A DNA stretch of 64,000 nt from Terriglobales bacterium (GTDB lineage: Bacteria; Acidobacteriota; Terriglobia; Terriglobales; Acidobacteriaceae), in NCBI GenBank assembly GCA_025462725.1, contig JAOAPE010000014.1, forward strand, positions 62,001-126,000, given 5' to 3'. Each line of letters begins with the position of its first letter. The first letter of the stretch is position 1. The notes beneath the pieces were generated by a model. That model searched no databases. It was not told where the DNA came from and was given only the letters and a program-made list of their open reading frames with translations. The position numbers and the translations under genes were made by a program. Of the stretch, positions 26,109 through 36,150 are shown one piece after another.

Positions 26109-26870
26109 ATGTCCCAAGCACTTGATGTCCTCGCCATAGCCGCCCATCGTGACGATGTGGAACAGACCTGCGGCGGCACGCTGCTCAAAATGGCCCAAGC
26201 GGGACATCGCACCGGCATCCTTGACCTCACGCGAGGAGAACTTGGCACCCGTGGCAGCGCGGAAGACCGCGCGCGCGAAGCCACGGAAGCTGCCGCCATC
26301 CTGAAAGCCAGTTGGCGAAGCGCGCTGGACATCCCCGACGGACGCGTCGAGAACACTTGGGAGAATCGGCTGAAAGTCGCGCAGATAATCCGCGAGCAAC
26401 GCCCTCGTGTCGTGATCCTTCCCTACTGGAAGGGTCGCCATCCGGACCATTACACCTGTTCCACTCTCGGATACGAAGCTTGCTTTCTCGCCGGCCTCAC
26501 GAAGTTACAAATCGCCGACGAACTCCGCAAAGTGTCCGCCCCGCGCAACAAGGGATTGGAACTTGGACCTCATCGTCCCTTCAAAATCGTTTACGCCACG
26601 CTCTACTATGACATTCGACCCACGTTTGTCGTGGACATCACCGATCAGTTCGAAGCGCGCCTTGAATCCATCTACGCCTACAAGACGCAATTTGCTGACC
26701 AGGAGGCGGGCAAAGGGGACTTCCCCGCCAACGCCGAGATCCGGGAACGCGTGGCTTCGATGGCCCACTATTACGGACTTCTAGCGGGCGTTAAATTCGC
26801 CGAACCCTTCCTGCAAAAAGAGATCGGTTTGGTCGAAGACCTAACGCTCATCCCAGTCAAGTCCATCTGA
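26109..26870 (+). CDS. bshB1: Bacillithiol biosynthesis deacetylase BshB1
   Basis: 253 aa LmbE/PIG-L zinc deacetylase. It removes acetyl from N-acetylglucosaminyl-malate in bacillithiol synthesis. The usual AHPDD motif reads AHRDD (H13, R14, D15, D16): the zinc His and both Asp are kept, the Pro is Arg. The third zinc ligand is in GRHPDHYTCS. The C-terminal YKTQF and MAHYYG stretches match BshB1 closely. BshA and BshC are not in the window. It is followed 60 nt later by ABC permease genes. Confidence 0.9.
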   Translation: MSQALDVLAIAAHRDDVEQTCGGTLLKMAQAGHRTGILDLTRGELGTRGSAEDRAREATEAAAILKASWRSALDIPDGRVENTWENRLKVAQIIREQRPRVVILPYWKGRHPDHYTCSTLGYEACFLAGLTKLQIADELRKVSAPRNKGLELGPHRPFKIVYATLYYDIRPTFVVDITDQFEARLESIYAYKTQFADQEAGKGDFPANAEIRERVASMAHYYGLLAGVKFAEPFLQKEIGLVEDLTLIPVKSI

Positions 26871-26910
26871 TCGCTTCCTGCTAGCCGAATCTTTTTGAGG
26901 GACTGCCTCG

Positions 26911-26916
26911 TATACT
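26911..26916 (+). promoter_or_regulatory. Candidate -10 box before the ABC permease pair
   Basis: TATACT, ending 14 nt before the ATG at 26931. Confidence 0.3.
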
Positions 26917-26930
26917 AAGGCGAAACCCTC

Positions 26931-28151
26931 ATGCTCGCTGTTCGAGACAATTTCGCGCAGACGTTCGCAGCATTGCGTGCGCACAAATTGCGGTCATCGC
27001 TGACTATGCTTGGCCTAACCATGGGCGTGGCCACTCTGATCACGGTGATGACGCTTGTTCAAGGTGCGAACCAGTTTGTCGAACAGAAGATTGCGAATCT
27101 CGGCACAAACGTCTTTCAAATCGCGCGCACACCTTTCGCCGTCACTGACTTCAACATCATCATCAAGTCACTTAAGTACAAGAAGATCGAGATGGATGAT
27201 GTGCTCGCTATCGCGGAGCGTTGTCCTGCATGCGCTGCGGTCGGCGCGAGCGCCAGTACCACGACGCGCGCTCGCTATCAGGACAAAGAAGCCACGGACG
27301 TGAGTCTCGCCGGACAAACGGCAAGCATGGCGGACATTGACACGCGCACCATCGAGCGCGGTCGTCCTTTCACGCAGTCAGAAGCCGACCACAGCGCGCA
27401 CGTCTGCCTCGTCGGCATTACGCTCGCTGAACAATTCTTTCCGGGCGAAAGTCCCGTGGGTAAAGTCATTCGCGTGCGCAATGAAGATTTCACGATTATC
27501 GGAATGCTCGAAAAGATCGGCAGCGTCTTCGGGCAGGACCAGGACAACTTCGTGATTGTGCCCATGCCCGTGTTCCTGCGCATGAATGGAATACACAGCA
27601 GCTTGACCATCAACATCCGCGCCACGAAAGAGAATTTCCAAGCTGCGCAAGAGCAAGCGCGTCTCGTGCTGCGTTCACGCCGTCATATCAGCGGCAACGC
27701 GGAGGAAGATTTCTTTATCGGCACCAAAGAAAGTTACATGGCGCTTTGGCGGCAGATCAGCTCCGCATTCTTCGCGGTCTTCATCATGGTGAGCGCGATA
27801 TCAGCGCTCGTGGGCGGTATCGTGATCATGAACGTCATGCTGGTAAGCGTGACAGAGCGCCGAAAAGAGATCGGAGTCCGCCGTGCAATGGGCGCCACCC
27901 AGCTCGACATCCTTCGTCAGTTCATGGCGGAGAGCGTTGTGCAATGTTTGCTCGGCGGCTTTGTCGGCGTCACACTCGGATTCTTCATTGCGCTGATTTT
28001 GCGCAACTACAGTCCCTTTCCCGCGTCAGTGCAAACGTGGGTTGCAGTGCTTGGGGTCGTCCTCAGTTCGGTGATCGGTCTGTTCTTCGGTATCTATCCA
28101 GCAGTCCGCGCTTCGCGCTTGGATCCTATAGTCGCGCTGAGGGCTGAGTAG
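26931..28151 (+). CDS. MacB/FtsX-type ABC transporter permease
   Basis: 406 aa. One transmembrane helix near residue 20-45 (RSSLTMLGLTMGVATLITVMT), a periplasmic MacB_PCD domain of about 220 residues, then three helices in the FtsX domain with the conserved NVMLVSVTERRKEIGVRRAMGA. It belongs to tripartite or mechanotransmission ABC systems exporting peptides, antibiotics or lipoproteins. The cognate ATPase is not adjacent. The next gene, a paralogue, begins directly after the stop, so the two likely form a heterodimer. Confidence 0.9.
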   Translation: MLAVRDNFAQTFAALRAHKLRSSLTMLGLTMGVATLITVMTLVQGANQFVEQKIANLGTNVFQIARTPFAVTDFNIIIKSLKYKKIEMDDVLAIAERCPACAAVGASASTTTRARYQDKEATDVSLAGQTASMADIDTRTIERGRPFTQSEADHSAHVCLVGITLAEQFFPGESPVGKVIRVRNEDFTIIGMLEKIGSVFGQDQDNFVIVPMPVFLRMNGIHSSLTINIRATKENFQAAQEQARLVLRSRRHISGNAEEDFFIGTKESYMALWRQISSAFFAVFIMVSAISALVGGIVIMNVMLVSVTERRKEIGVRRAMGATQLDILRQFMAESVVQCLLGGFVGVTLGFFIALILRNYSPFPASVQTWVAVLGVVLSSVIGLFFGIYPAVRASRLDPIVALRAE

Positions 28152-29417
28152 ATGGCGATTATGTCCATCTCGCAAGCGCGCGAAAACTTTTTCGTTGCTC
28201 TGGAAACGCTCCGCTCGCGGAAGGTGCGCTCCGCACTGACTGTGACCGGGATCATTATCGGCGTGGCGTCCGTGATCTCAGTCGCTGCAATTATCCAAGG
28301 CTTAAACAAATTCGTCTCTGACCGTGTTGCCTCACTCGGTTCTCGTACATATTTTCTATCGCGCTTCCCACCGGCAACCGATCCTGCGCGCTGGCCCGAG
28401 CGCATCCGCATTCGCAAATATTTCGAGTACAACTACGCTGAGCGCATTCGGGAAAGCTGCCCCAGCGTGGACACCATCACCACATTCGGCACTCGCGGCT
28501 TTTTCTTCGGCGACACTAACATCATCACCAGTGGCGCACAGAGTGTAGAAAAAGTGATTCTCCGCGGAGCCGAACCGCAGTACGCGCAGACGCTTCCGTT
28601 GTTTTCCGTCGCGACGGGACGCTTTATCAGCGACTTCGACCAGGAACATGCTCGCGCGGTGGTGGTTTTAGGCGCAGCCATAGCAGACAATCTCTTTCCC
28701 ACATCCGATGCGCTGGGCAAGACTGTCCGCATCAACGGCACTTTGTATGAAGTCATCGGAATTTTCGAACACGATCAGGGGATGTTTGTCGGCCCCGCGG
28801 TTGACGACTTTGCCATCATCCCGCTCAGCAACTTTCATAAGCGATACCCCGAGGCCAAGGAACTGCTGATGGCGTACACCGTTTCCACCGGCGCGAGCGT
28901 TGACCGAGCGCAAGACGAAGTTGTTCAGGCCATGCGGCGGCTCCGCCACGTTCCTCCGGACCGCGAGAATGATTTCGAACTCAGTTCTCCGGACTTCATC
29001 AGCAATCTCTGGAACCAACTCACGGGTGCCCTCGTGATCCTGACAACGGTCATCAGCTCCGTTGGATTGTTGGTCGGCGGAATCGGCGTGATGAACATCA
29101 TGCTCATCTCCGTCACTGAAAGAACACAGGAGATTGGCGTTCGCAAGGCCATCGGGGCGCGACGCGCCGACATCCGGCTTCAATTCCTTCTTGAAGCAGT
29201 TTTCCTCACGCTTCTCGGAGGCTCGATTGGGATTCTGATCGGCGCCAGCATCGCGTTCACGGTACGCGCGTTGATCCCATCGGTCCCCGCGACTCTGTCT
29301 TATCTGTGGGTCTCGATCGGATTCGCCATCTCGGTAGGAGTGGGGCTGTTCTTCGGATACTATCCTGCGAATCTCGCAGCGAACCTAGACCCCATCGTCT
29401 CGCTTCGATACGAGTAG
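28152..29417 (+). CDS. MacB/FtsX-type ABC transporter permease (partner)
   Basis: 421 aa with the same layout as the preceding permease: helix near residues 30-55, MacB_PCD domain, three C-terminal helices with NIMLISVTERTQEIGVRKAIGA. The ATG follows the upstream TAG with no gap. No ATPase or membrane-fusion gene is in the operon, so the ATPase must be encoded elsewhere. The stop codon abuts the convergent histidine-kinase stop (TAGCTA at 29415-29420) with no terminator. Confidence 0.9.
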   Translation: MAIMSISQARENFFVALETLRSRKVRSALTVTGIIIGVASVISVAAIIQGLNKFVSDRVASLGSRTYFLSRFPPATDPARWPERIRIRKYFEYNYAERIRESCPSVDTITTFGTRGFFFGDTNIITSGAQSVEKVILRGAEPQYAQTLPLFSVATGRFISDFDQEHARAVVVLGAAIADNLFPTSDALGKTVRINGTLYEVIGIFEHDQGMFVGPAVDDFAIIPLSNFHKRYPEAKELLMAYTVSTGASVDRAQDEVVQAMRRLRHVPPDRENDFELSSPDFISNLWNQLTGALVILTTVISSVGLLVGGIGVMNIMLISVTERTQEIGVRKAIGARRADIRLQFLLEAVFLTLLGGSIGILIGASIAFTVRALIPSVPATLSYLWVSIGFAISVGVGLFFGYYPANLAANLDPIVSLRYE

Positions 29418-31952
29418 CTAAACGACCGGCGCGTCCAGCACTTCCCTGACTTTGCGGATGAGCCCATCGGTCGTGAATGGCTTTTGCAGGAAAAAAGTCT
29501 CTTCGGTAAGAATGCCATGCCTGAGCACGGCGTCGTCTGTATATCCGGACATGTAAAGCACACGCATTCCCGGCGCGGTCTTTAATATTTGCTGCGCAAT
29601 CTCTCGCCCGCTCATGTGCTGCAAGACAACGTCGGTGAGCAATAGGTCGATACTTTTTCCATGTTCCTCTGAGATCGCCAGCGCTTCCACTCCGTCACGC
29701 GCTTCCAGAACCGTATATCCCGATCTCTTCAGGACGTGCCGCGTCAGTGCGCGAACACCCTCTTCATCTTCTACGAGCAGCACGGTTTCCACTCCACGCT
29801 TTGTCGGCCTGTTTGCTCCCGTAATGGACTCTTCCGACTCTGCGTCAACGCGCGGCAAATAAACCTTAAACGTAGTCCCTAGGCCAATTTCGCTGTACAC
29901 CCAGATGTAACCGCCGCTTTGCTTCACAATCCCATAAACAGTCGAAAGTCCCAATCCAGTCCCACTTCCCTGCGGTTTCGTCGTGAAGAATGGTTCGAAA
30001 ATATGCGACTGCGTCTCCGGGTCCATGCCCGCGCCTGTGTCGCTGACGGCGAGCATCACATAAGAACCCGGCTTGAATGAAAGATGCTGTCGCGCGTATC
30101 CGGCATCGAGTTTCACATTCGCGGTCTCAAGAGTGATCTTTCCCCCTTGATTCCCGCTCATCGCGTCGCGCGCATTCACAGCAAGGTTCATGATGACTTG
30201 ACCGATCTGACCGGGATCGGCTTTAACCGATCCCAGATTGTGCGCGAGGTGTGAGATGAACTCGATGTCCTCGCCCAGCAACCGGCGCAGCAGATTGTCC
30301 ATGCTCGCGACAACGGTGTTGAGGTCTAATACCTTTGCTTCCAAGACTTGCTGCCGACTAAACGCAAGCAGTTGCCGCGTCAGCCCGCTGGCCCTGTCAG
30401 TCGCCTTTCGTATCTCTTCCAGTTCCGGACGCGAAGCATGGTCATCTCCCAGGGCATCGATCGTCATCTCGTTATAACCGGAAATCACCGTCAGCAGATT
30501 GTTGAAGTCATGCGCAACCCCACCGGCCAGCCTCCCAATGGCTTCCATCTTCTGGGATTGCCTAAGCTGTTCCTCCAGCGCCCTACGTTCGGTAATGTCT
30601 TCCGCGATCATCTCGAAACAGATGTCAGTGCCATTTTCCTTGAGCACCGTGCGTCCGCTCAGCCTCACGGTGATGGGAGCACCGCTTCTCTTCTTCCAAT
30701 GCACTTCCGTGTTTCCCACTCTCTGCGTGCGCCTGTACTCATCGATCAAACGCGTTCGATCTTCGGGATTCACATACAACTCATGCGACAGGTTGAGCGA
30801 CATCACCTCTTCTTCTGACGAGTACCCGAGCATGGAAACCATCGCCGGATTCACTGATATGAATCCGTTTTCGTCTGACCTGTAGATGCCGTAAGTCGCG
30901 CCTTGGATAAGCGAACGATATCTCGCTTCTGAGTCAGTCAGTGACACCACCTGCTCAGACAGTACCTTTTGATTGCGATAGAGATTCGCGATCAGCGCGC
31001 CGCTTCCCAGTGCTAGAGCGAAGAAGACTGCTGCAAAAAATGCGGCTTGCTTTCGAACGTCCATAACGTGCTGCTGAACCCTCTCCGACGGCTGCTCAAC
31101 CAGGACACCCCAGCCTAATCCCCTCACCGGAATGAATGAAACATACACCTGGCTGTTGCCGAGAGCTGCGCGGAATCGTCCCGATCCCTTGCCCTCACGC
31201 AGCACTCTTCGGACAGGTTCGTAAGAGCTCAGGTCGACTGGTGGAGCGAGGATATTGATTCCCGGACTCGCCAAAACGTGTCCGTTCTGATCCACCACGA
31301 ATATGTTGCGGCCTCCGGAGCCAGTCACCTGTCGCAACCACGTGCTGATTCTCTCTAGCGAGTACGCGGTAGCGATGATTCCGATCGGCTTTCCTTCGGA
31401 CGTCTTGATCGGCACTGCCACGGCTACCGAGAGCGCTTGGGGCACAGCAGTAGTGCGATATACCTCGGAGACATACGGAGTCCAGTGTTGCGCGAGGCCT
31501 TTGTACCAGTCGCGATACGAATAATTATTTCCAATGAGATTTTTGTCCAAAGGCGAGATGGCGATCATGGTCCCGCTCAGGTCATAGACGCTGACAAGCA
31601 GCGAGTCTTGCTCCAGAGCGTGCGCGCGTTCCATGTGTTGCTGAATGTATCCGAGATCGTGCCGCAAACAGGCGGCCTGGAACTCGGGATCGATCGCATA
31701 GGCCTGCATCAAAGCTGCGCTCTGGCGAAAATGCTCTGAGATCAACACAGCCGATAGCTCGGCAATCTGGGAATCTTCTGTGACGGCTTGCCTCTCGGCT
31801 TCCTGTGAGAGCACCCGGTCAGCGAAATAGGAAAACATCAAGATCGGCAACGATGCCAAAACGACAAAGACAACGTACAGCCGCAGGGCGGACTTGGTGA
31901 TCCATTGTCTGCTTCGCCGCATGGGATGAAGCTGCTGGAATAAATCCGTCAT
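29418..31952 (-). CDS. Hybrid sensor histidine kinase with Cache, PAS and receiver domains
   Basis: 844 aa. Order: transmembrane helix (about 22-44), extracellular dCache-like sensor (about 50-295), second helix (about 303-325), PAS (about 340-455), HisKA with His481 in [17 protein letters not shown], HATPase_c with DTGAGMD and [11 protein letters not shown], then a receiver domain with phospho-acceptor Asp774 (LLLTDVVL). The extracellular Cache domain suggests sensing of a small ligand such as an amino or organic acid. No separate regulator lies next to it. The receiver is the only output visible here. Confidence 0.93.
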   Translation of the reverse strand: MTDLFQQLHPMRRSRQWITKSALRLYVVFVVLASLPILMFSYFADRVLSQEAERQAVTEDSQIAELSAVLISEHFRQSAALMQAYAIDPEFQAACLRHDLGYIQQHMERAHALEQDSLLVSVYDLSGTMIAISPLDKNLIGNNYSYRDWYKGLAQHWTPYVSEVYRTTAVPQALSVAVAVPIKTSEGKPIGIIATAYSLERISTWLRQVTGSGGRNIFVVDQNGHVLASPGINILAPPVDLSSYEPVRRVLREGKGSGRFRAALGNSQVYVSFIPVRGLGWGVLVEQPSERVQQHVMDVRKQAAFFAAVFFALALGSGALIANLYRNQKVLSEQVVSLTDSEARYRSLIQGATYGIYRSDENGFISVNPAMVSMLGYSSEEEVMSLNLSHELYVNPEDRTRLIDEYRRTQRVGNTEVHWKKRSGAPITVRLSGRTVLKENGTDICFEMIAEDITERRALEEQLRQSQKMEAIGRLAGGVAHDFNNLLTVISGYNEMTIDALGDDHASRPELEEIRKATDRASGLTRQLLAFSRQQVLEAKVLDLNTVVASMDNLLRRLLGEDIEFISHLAHNLGSVKADPGQIGQVIMNLAVNARDAMSGNQGGKITLETANVKLDAGYARQHLSFKPGSYVMLAVSDTGAGMDPETQSHIFEPFFTTKPQGSGTGLGLSTVYGIVKQSGGYIWVYSEIGLGTTFKVYLPRVDAESEESITGANRPTKRGVETVLLVEDEEGVRALTRHVLKRSGYTVLEARDGVEALAISEEHGKSIDLLLTDVVLQHMSGREIAQQILKTAPGMRVLYMSGYTDDAVLRHGILTEETFFLQKPFTTDGLIRKVREVLDAPVV

Positions 31953-32063
31953 CGTGGGTCCTGATTTAGTTGCGGGGGCGGCGCACTGGCGAATGTGCAG
32001 CGTATTCTGCGCTTTGCACTACTAGAAGGCAACGGAAATCAGAGTCAGAGGTAACCCTTAGCG

Positions 32064-33046
32064 TCAATACCCTTTGTGTTTGTCCACAACGCTAAGCAAA
32101 GGCTGACCAGCAGCGTATCGGCGCAGGTTTTCTGAGATTTGCGCATAGTGTCGATCCCATAGTTTCTCTGTGACAGCGGCTGTATGCGGCGTGATCAAAA
32201 CGTTGTTCAGGTTCCAATACGGGGATTCCGCCGCGAGTGGTTCGTGCTCGAATACGTCAAGCCCGGCCCCGGCGATCTGATGGCTTCCTAGCGCAGCTGT
32301 AAGAGCATCATCGTCGATCAACGGTCCCCGGCTCACATTAATGAGGTAAGCGTCGCGCTTGAAACGTTTTAGGCTCTCGCCATTAATAATGTGACGAGTG
32401 CTCGAGGTCAGAGGCGCCGCAAGCACCACAAAGTCAGCTTCCGGCAACACGCTCTTCAGATCGATAACCCAAACACCGCGTCTGCTCTGTCTCTTCCCTT
32501 TTCCGGATGCTCACGGATTGCCATCACGCGCATCCCCAACGCCTTGGCTCGGATCGTAAGCTCCCGGCCGATACTTCCCATCCCGATCAGGCAAACTGTC
32601 GCCCCCGCCACTTCGCGTGTGGTCGGCTTCTCTTCCCATATCGCTTGTTGTCCCCATTTCTTTAGCTGCTGGATGCGCATGGAAGACGGCAGTCTCTTTG
32701 CTAATGCAAACAACAACGCCAGCGCATGTTCAGCCACAACCGGGCCGTGGATCTCCCGCGCATTAGTCACGATGACATCGCTCGCCACCATCTCCGGAAA
32801 CATCAGTTGATGAACCGCAGCAGCAGGCGAGTGGACCCATTTCAATTTCTTTGCATTTGAGAATTGCTCCGGGCGGATGGACCAGGCAATGGCCACTTCG
32901 GCGTCAACTATTGCCTCCGCGACACACTCATAACTGGGCAGATGTTGAATCTGATACTCAGGGAAATCAGCTCGAAGACGTTCAGCAAGCCAATCAGGTG
33001 CGTTCCAGAGCACAAAATTGTGGTGTAACGCGATTAGGAGCTTCAT
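32064..33046 (-). pseudogene. D-2-hydroxyacid dehydrogenase, split by one frameshift
   Basis: Two open frames together give a full enzyme. 33046-32456 encodes the N-terminal catalytic part and the NAD-binding GMGSIGRE; 32450-32064 encodes the rest with VSRGPLIDDD (Arg), FEHEP (Glu) and TPHTA (His). The reading frame breaks at about 32468-32480: the first frame runs into a stop (GLSI*), and the second reads VIDLKSVLPEADF. Adding one G to the GGG run at 32468-32470 (minus strand) restores F-G-V-I-D-L. All catalytic residues survive, so recent loss or a sequencing error is more likely than old decay. Confidence 0.85.
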
Positions 33047-33079
33047 CGATTCCGCGGAAGTGAACTGTAGAGCGGCGAC

Positions 33080-33607
33080 TTACTTAAAGCACTTCGCCAG
33101 AGCAGTCGCGATCTGAACCAGCCTCTGCAATTCAGGCTGTCCGAAGTCGGCTCCTGCTGCCGGCGCAGATGTCCCTTTGCGGGAGACTTGAATCACCCCC
33201 AAAACTCCGGTCGCCGAAACCACCGGCACTGTCATGAGCTTCTGGATGACGTGCTTCTCTTCCTTGTGCGCGCCCGGTTCCGGTTTCTTCCCCAGCTCCA
33301 CTGACTCGAAAACACTGGCGTGTTTTGTCTGTGCAAAGTTGTTGATCGCTTCCGCGCGCTTTGTGACTGCGGTGCGCGCAGCCACTGACGAGCTCTGGTT
33401 CAACGGAATACTGCCCACTTGGTGCAGCTTCGCAGGATAAAGAAAAACAAGCAGCGTCTTTTCCAGCTTCAGGATGGCGATCTCGTCGGCGTGGACTGAA
33501 AATGTCTTCGCCAGTTCCCCGGCAACACGCTCCGCATTATGCGGAGTCATCCCCTCAGATTCACAATCTGACGCTAACTGTGCAAACGCGAGTACCGGGG
33601 TCGCCAT
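33080..33607 (-). CDS. GAF-domain protein
   Basis: 175 aa, essentially one GAF domain. The N-terminal helix is followed by strands including EIAILKLEKTLLVFLYP and a C-terminal VPVVSATGVLGVIQVSRKG, the usual GAF end. There is no output domain. It may bind a small molecule or act as an adaptor. A good AGGAG site precedes the ATG. The divergent/convergent neighbours do not indicate a partner. Confidence 0.8.
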   Translation of the reverse strand: MATPVLAFAQLASDCESEGMTPHNAERVAGELAKTFSVHADEIAILKLEKTLLVFLYPAKLHQVGSIPLNQSSSVAARTAVTKRAEAINNFAQTKHASVFESVELGKKPEPGAHKEEKHVIQKLMTVPVVSATGVLGVIQVSRKGTSAPAAGADFGQPELQRLVQIATALAKCFK

Positions 33608-33720
33608 TTATTCTCCTGAATGTAAGCAGCAATTCTGGCCGCCATTATAGCTGTAAGTTCTTAACTTTCAAACGCTGCTTTGACCTTAGGAACCCGGGGA
33701 AGCAACGCTCATTCCACTCA

Positions 33721-34446
33721 TTACAGCTTTTTTATTAGGGCATTCGCTTTACGGAACCACGGACGTTCTCGCCGCCGCAGATATGCAGGCATGGAATATT
33801 TCTTGTCGAGTAGCTTCTGCGCCCATTCCTTGGCTTCCGCTGTCCGGCCCTGGCTCTGCAAGAACAACGCATAGTTGTATAAGGTCTCTGAGATCGTAGA
33901 AGTCTGCGTCACTGTGGCGAACAGGTCGGCAGCTTCCTGATTTCGGCCGGTATTTGCATACGCATGCGCCAACAACGCCGGGGCACGTAGAAAATCGTAC
34001 CGCGAATCCGTCTTCATCACGGTTTCAAGGTCTGTAATAGCAGGACCGAATTCCTTCATCTCGATCTCGCAAATGGCGCGCCGATAGAATGGGTGTGGCG
34101 AGTCCGTGCGCGAGGAGATTGCCTTGTTGTAGCTCTCCCGCGCTTGCGCGAACTTACCATCTTCGAAATACATGTCCGCCAATTCTTCGTAATTTCCTGC
34201 GGAAGGATTGGCACGTACCATGGAAGTCAGATCGGCAATCCTCTTTCCCCGACTGATGTGCTGAAACGAATCGCGCAAAAGCCCCAGGTCCGGGATGACT
34301 TCCACAAATATATAAACCAATGCTCCCAGTCCTTGTCCCAGCAGTATGATCCAGAGCCAAAAGAAATCGGGGCGGCGGCGGATGAAGTGCACCAGCGCGA
34401 TCGCCACCAGGATGAAGCTCCAGGGATTGAGAAAAAGTCCAAACAT
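33721..34446 (-). CDS. Membrane-anchored TPR protein
   Basis: 241 aa. Two hydrophobic segments at the N-terminus (residues about 6-22 and 30-50; the IRRRPDFFWLWIILLGQGLGA pattern resembles phospholipase D N-terminal membrane domains), then about four TPR units from residue 75 on (NYEELADMYFEDGKFAQARESYNKAI). Likely a cytoplasmic scaffold anchored in the membrane; no enzyme motif. ATG at 34446 is used; the TTG 12 nt upstream has no better ribosome site. Confidence 0.8.
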   Translation of the reverse strand: MFGLFLNPWSFILVAIALVHFIRRRPDFFWLWIILLGQGLGALVYIFVEVIPDLGLLRDSFQHISRGKRIADLTSMVRANPSAGNYEELADMYFEDGKFAQARESYNKAISSRTDSPHPFYRRAICEIEMKEFGPAITDLETVMKTDSRYDFLRAPALLAHAYANTGRNQEAADLFATVTQTSTISETLYNYALFLQSQGRTAEAKEWAQKLLDKKYSMPAYLRRRERPWFRKANALIKKL

Positions 34447-34544
34447 TTTGGGAGGCAACGCAATATAGCACAGCCCGTCGTGTTACCTGCAAGAGCTTGC
34501 ATTCAGCGGAGTTCCCACAGGTGCTCTGCTAAAATTAGACTATC

Positions 34545-35417
34545 TTGAAGCTCCCTTTCCGCCTGTTGGCCATAGATATTGACGGCACTCTGCTGAATTC
34601 GCAGTTCGCGATCTCAGCCACAGATCTCGCAGCACTACGCCGGGTGCATGAGATCGGAATCGAGCTTTTACTCTGCACCGGACGCCGCCACACTTTCGCC
34701 ATGCCCATCTCCCGGCAGCTGGGCTTTGACAACTGGCTTTGTTCTTCTAATGGCGCGGTTACACGCTCGTCCACTGGTGAATCCTTTCATCGGGAACTTC
34801 TGCCCGCAGATGTAGCGCGCCAGTTCTGCGAGCACATGAAGGAATTCCGCGGAGGCACCGTCCTTACCTTCGATAAAGAAACAAAAGGCGCGCTGGTTGT
34901 CGAGCGTACCGATGAACTGGCCGAAAGCGTGGCCAGATGGCTTGAAACGAATGCTGCTTTTATCGATCACGTAGTGCCAATTGAAAACTGCCTGACTACA
35001 GATCCCTTGCAAGCAATGATCTGCGGCACCATCGAGCGGATGCAACACGTTGAGAAGGTTCTCGCGACCTTTCCTCTCCTTAGCGAGCTGACAGTCCTTA
35101 AAACGCAGTACGATTATCGCGACCTCTGCCTGCTCGATTTTCTCCGCCGTGATTGCTCCAAAGGACACGCCCTTGAGCGCTGGGCTAACCATCGCGGAAT
35201 TCCCGCTTCAGAGATCATGGCCATCGGCGATAATTACAACGATGTCGAGATGCTGGAACTCGCGGGATATCCAGTGATCATGGCCAACGCGTCGGCTGAC
35301 CTCAAGCAAAACGGATGGATGGAAACATCATCCAATGATGAGAGTGGAGTCGCGGCCGCATTGGAGCAAGTTCTGGGAAGCGCTCTGCTGGGTGAGAAGG
35401 TGCCGGTCGATGCGTAA
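34545..35417 (+). CDS. Cof-type HAD hydrolase (HAD-IIB)
   Basis: 290 aa. HAD motif I is AIDIDGTLL (D11, D13), with a IIB cap domain in the middle and motif IV GDNYNDVEML near residue 228. These enzymes dephosphorylate sugar phosphates, flavin or PLP; the substrate is not predictable. Start is TTG, about 9 nt after TAAAAT (34530-34535), so it may be another short-leader gene. It overlaps the next gene by 8 nt. Confidence 0.88.
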   Translation: MKLPFRLLAIDIDGTLLNSQFAISATDLAALRRVHEIGIELLLCTGRRHTFAMPISRQLGFDNWLCSSNGAVTRSSTGESFHRELLPADVARQFCEHMKEFRGGTVLTFDKETKGALVVERTDELAESVARWLETNAAFIDHVVPIENCLTTDPLQAMICGTIERMQHVEKVLATFPLLSELTVLKTQYDYRDLCLLDFLRRDCSKGHALERWANHRGIPASEIMAIGDNYNDVEMLELAGYPVIMANASADLKQNGWMETSSNDESGVAAALEQVLGSALLGEKVPVDA

Positions 35418-36135
35418 GTTAATACTGGTAGTCGCGATGCTGATGGCCGGACTTCCCGCACTCTCCGATGACGCCTTGCTTCGCAACGGCTTCTCGATTC
35501 GCCACGACCACCGCGAAGCTCTAGCGGATGGCATCACCACTCGTCTCTTCATCTCTGCCGACAACAAGAGCTTTGTCGATGTGCTCACGGAAAACATCGC
35601 CAGCGTAGAAAAAAGCGCGCCAGAGATCGACATTCCGAAGCCGACAGTCATTTCGCAACCGCTCCCGCCCAAACCGCAGACTCTGGCTGACATAGTCCAC
35701 GCTGCCAGTGACAAACACCTGATGGACGAAGATTTGATCCACAGCGTGATCCGCGCTGAAAGCGGTTTCAACCCCAAAGCCGTCTCCCGCAAAGGCGCTC
35801 AGGGACTTATGCAGTTGATGCCTTCCACCGCGCGAAACCTGGGAGTTTCCAACCCGTTTGATTCTGCTGAGAATGTGGCTGCCGGCACTAAGTATCTTCA
35901 CGAATTACTTGTGCAATACAATTTCGACCTCGCGAAAGCATTAGCTGCCTACAACGCCGGACCCGCCCGAGTGGCACAATACAAAGGTGTGCCGCCTTAT
36001 TTCGAGACTCACGCATATGTAGCGCGAATCATTAAAGACTTCAATCGTAAGAAACTAGCTGCTGCCGCCGAGCATTCGGCTTCCCCAAAAAAAATCGCAA
36101 AACCTCTTTCCAAGGCCCCGCACAGCAAGATCTAA
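35410..36135 (+). CDS. Lytic transglycosylase (SLT domain)
   Basis: 241 aa exported protein. Signal peptide residues 1-19, a roughly 70-residue variable region, then an SLT/LysM-less Slt70-like catalytic domain from about residue 92. The catalytic Glu117 is in RAESGFNPKAVS, followed by GLMQLMPSTA and LAAYNAGPARV, all diagnostic. It cleaves peptidoglycan glycan strands in the periplasm. The ATG at 35410 lies inside the HAD gene end; the longer ORF starting at 35335 would not have a signal peptide at its start. Confidence 0.92.
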   Translation: MRKLILVVAMLMAGLPALSDDALLRNGFSIRHDHREALADGITTRLFISADNKSFVDVLTENIASVEKSAPEIDIPKPTVISQPLPPKPQTLADIVHAASDKHLMDEDLIHSVIRAESGFNPKAVSRKGAQGLMQLMPSTARNLGVSNPFDSAENVAAGTKYLHELLVQYNFDLAKALAAYNAGPARVAQYKGVPPYFETHAYVARIIKDFNRKKLAAAAEHSASPKKIAKPLSKAPHSKI

Positions 36136-36150
36136 CGTAAGCTCACAGCT

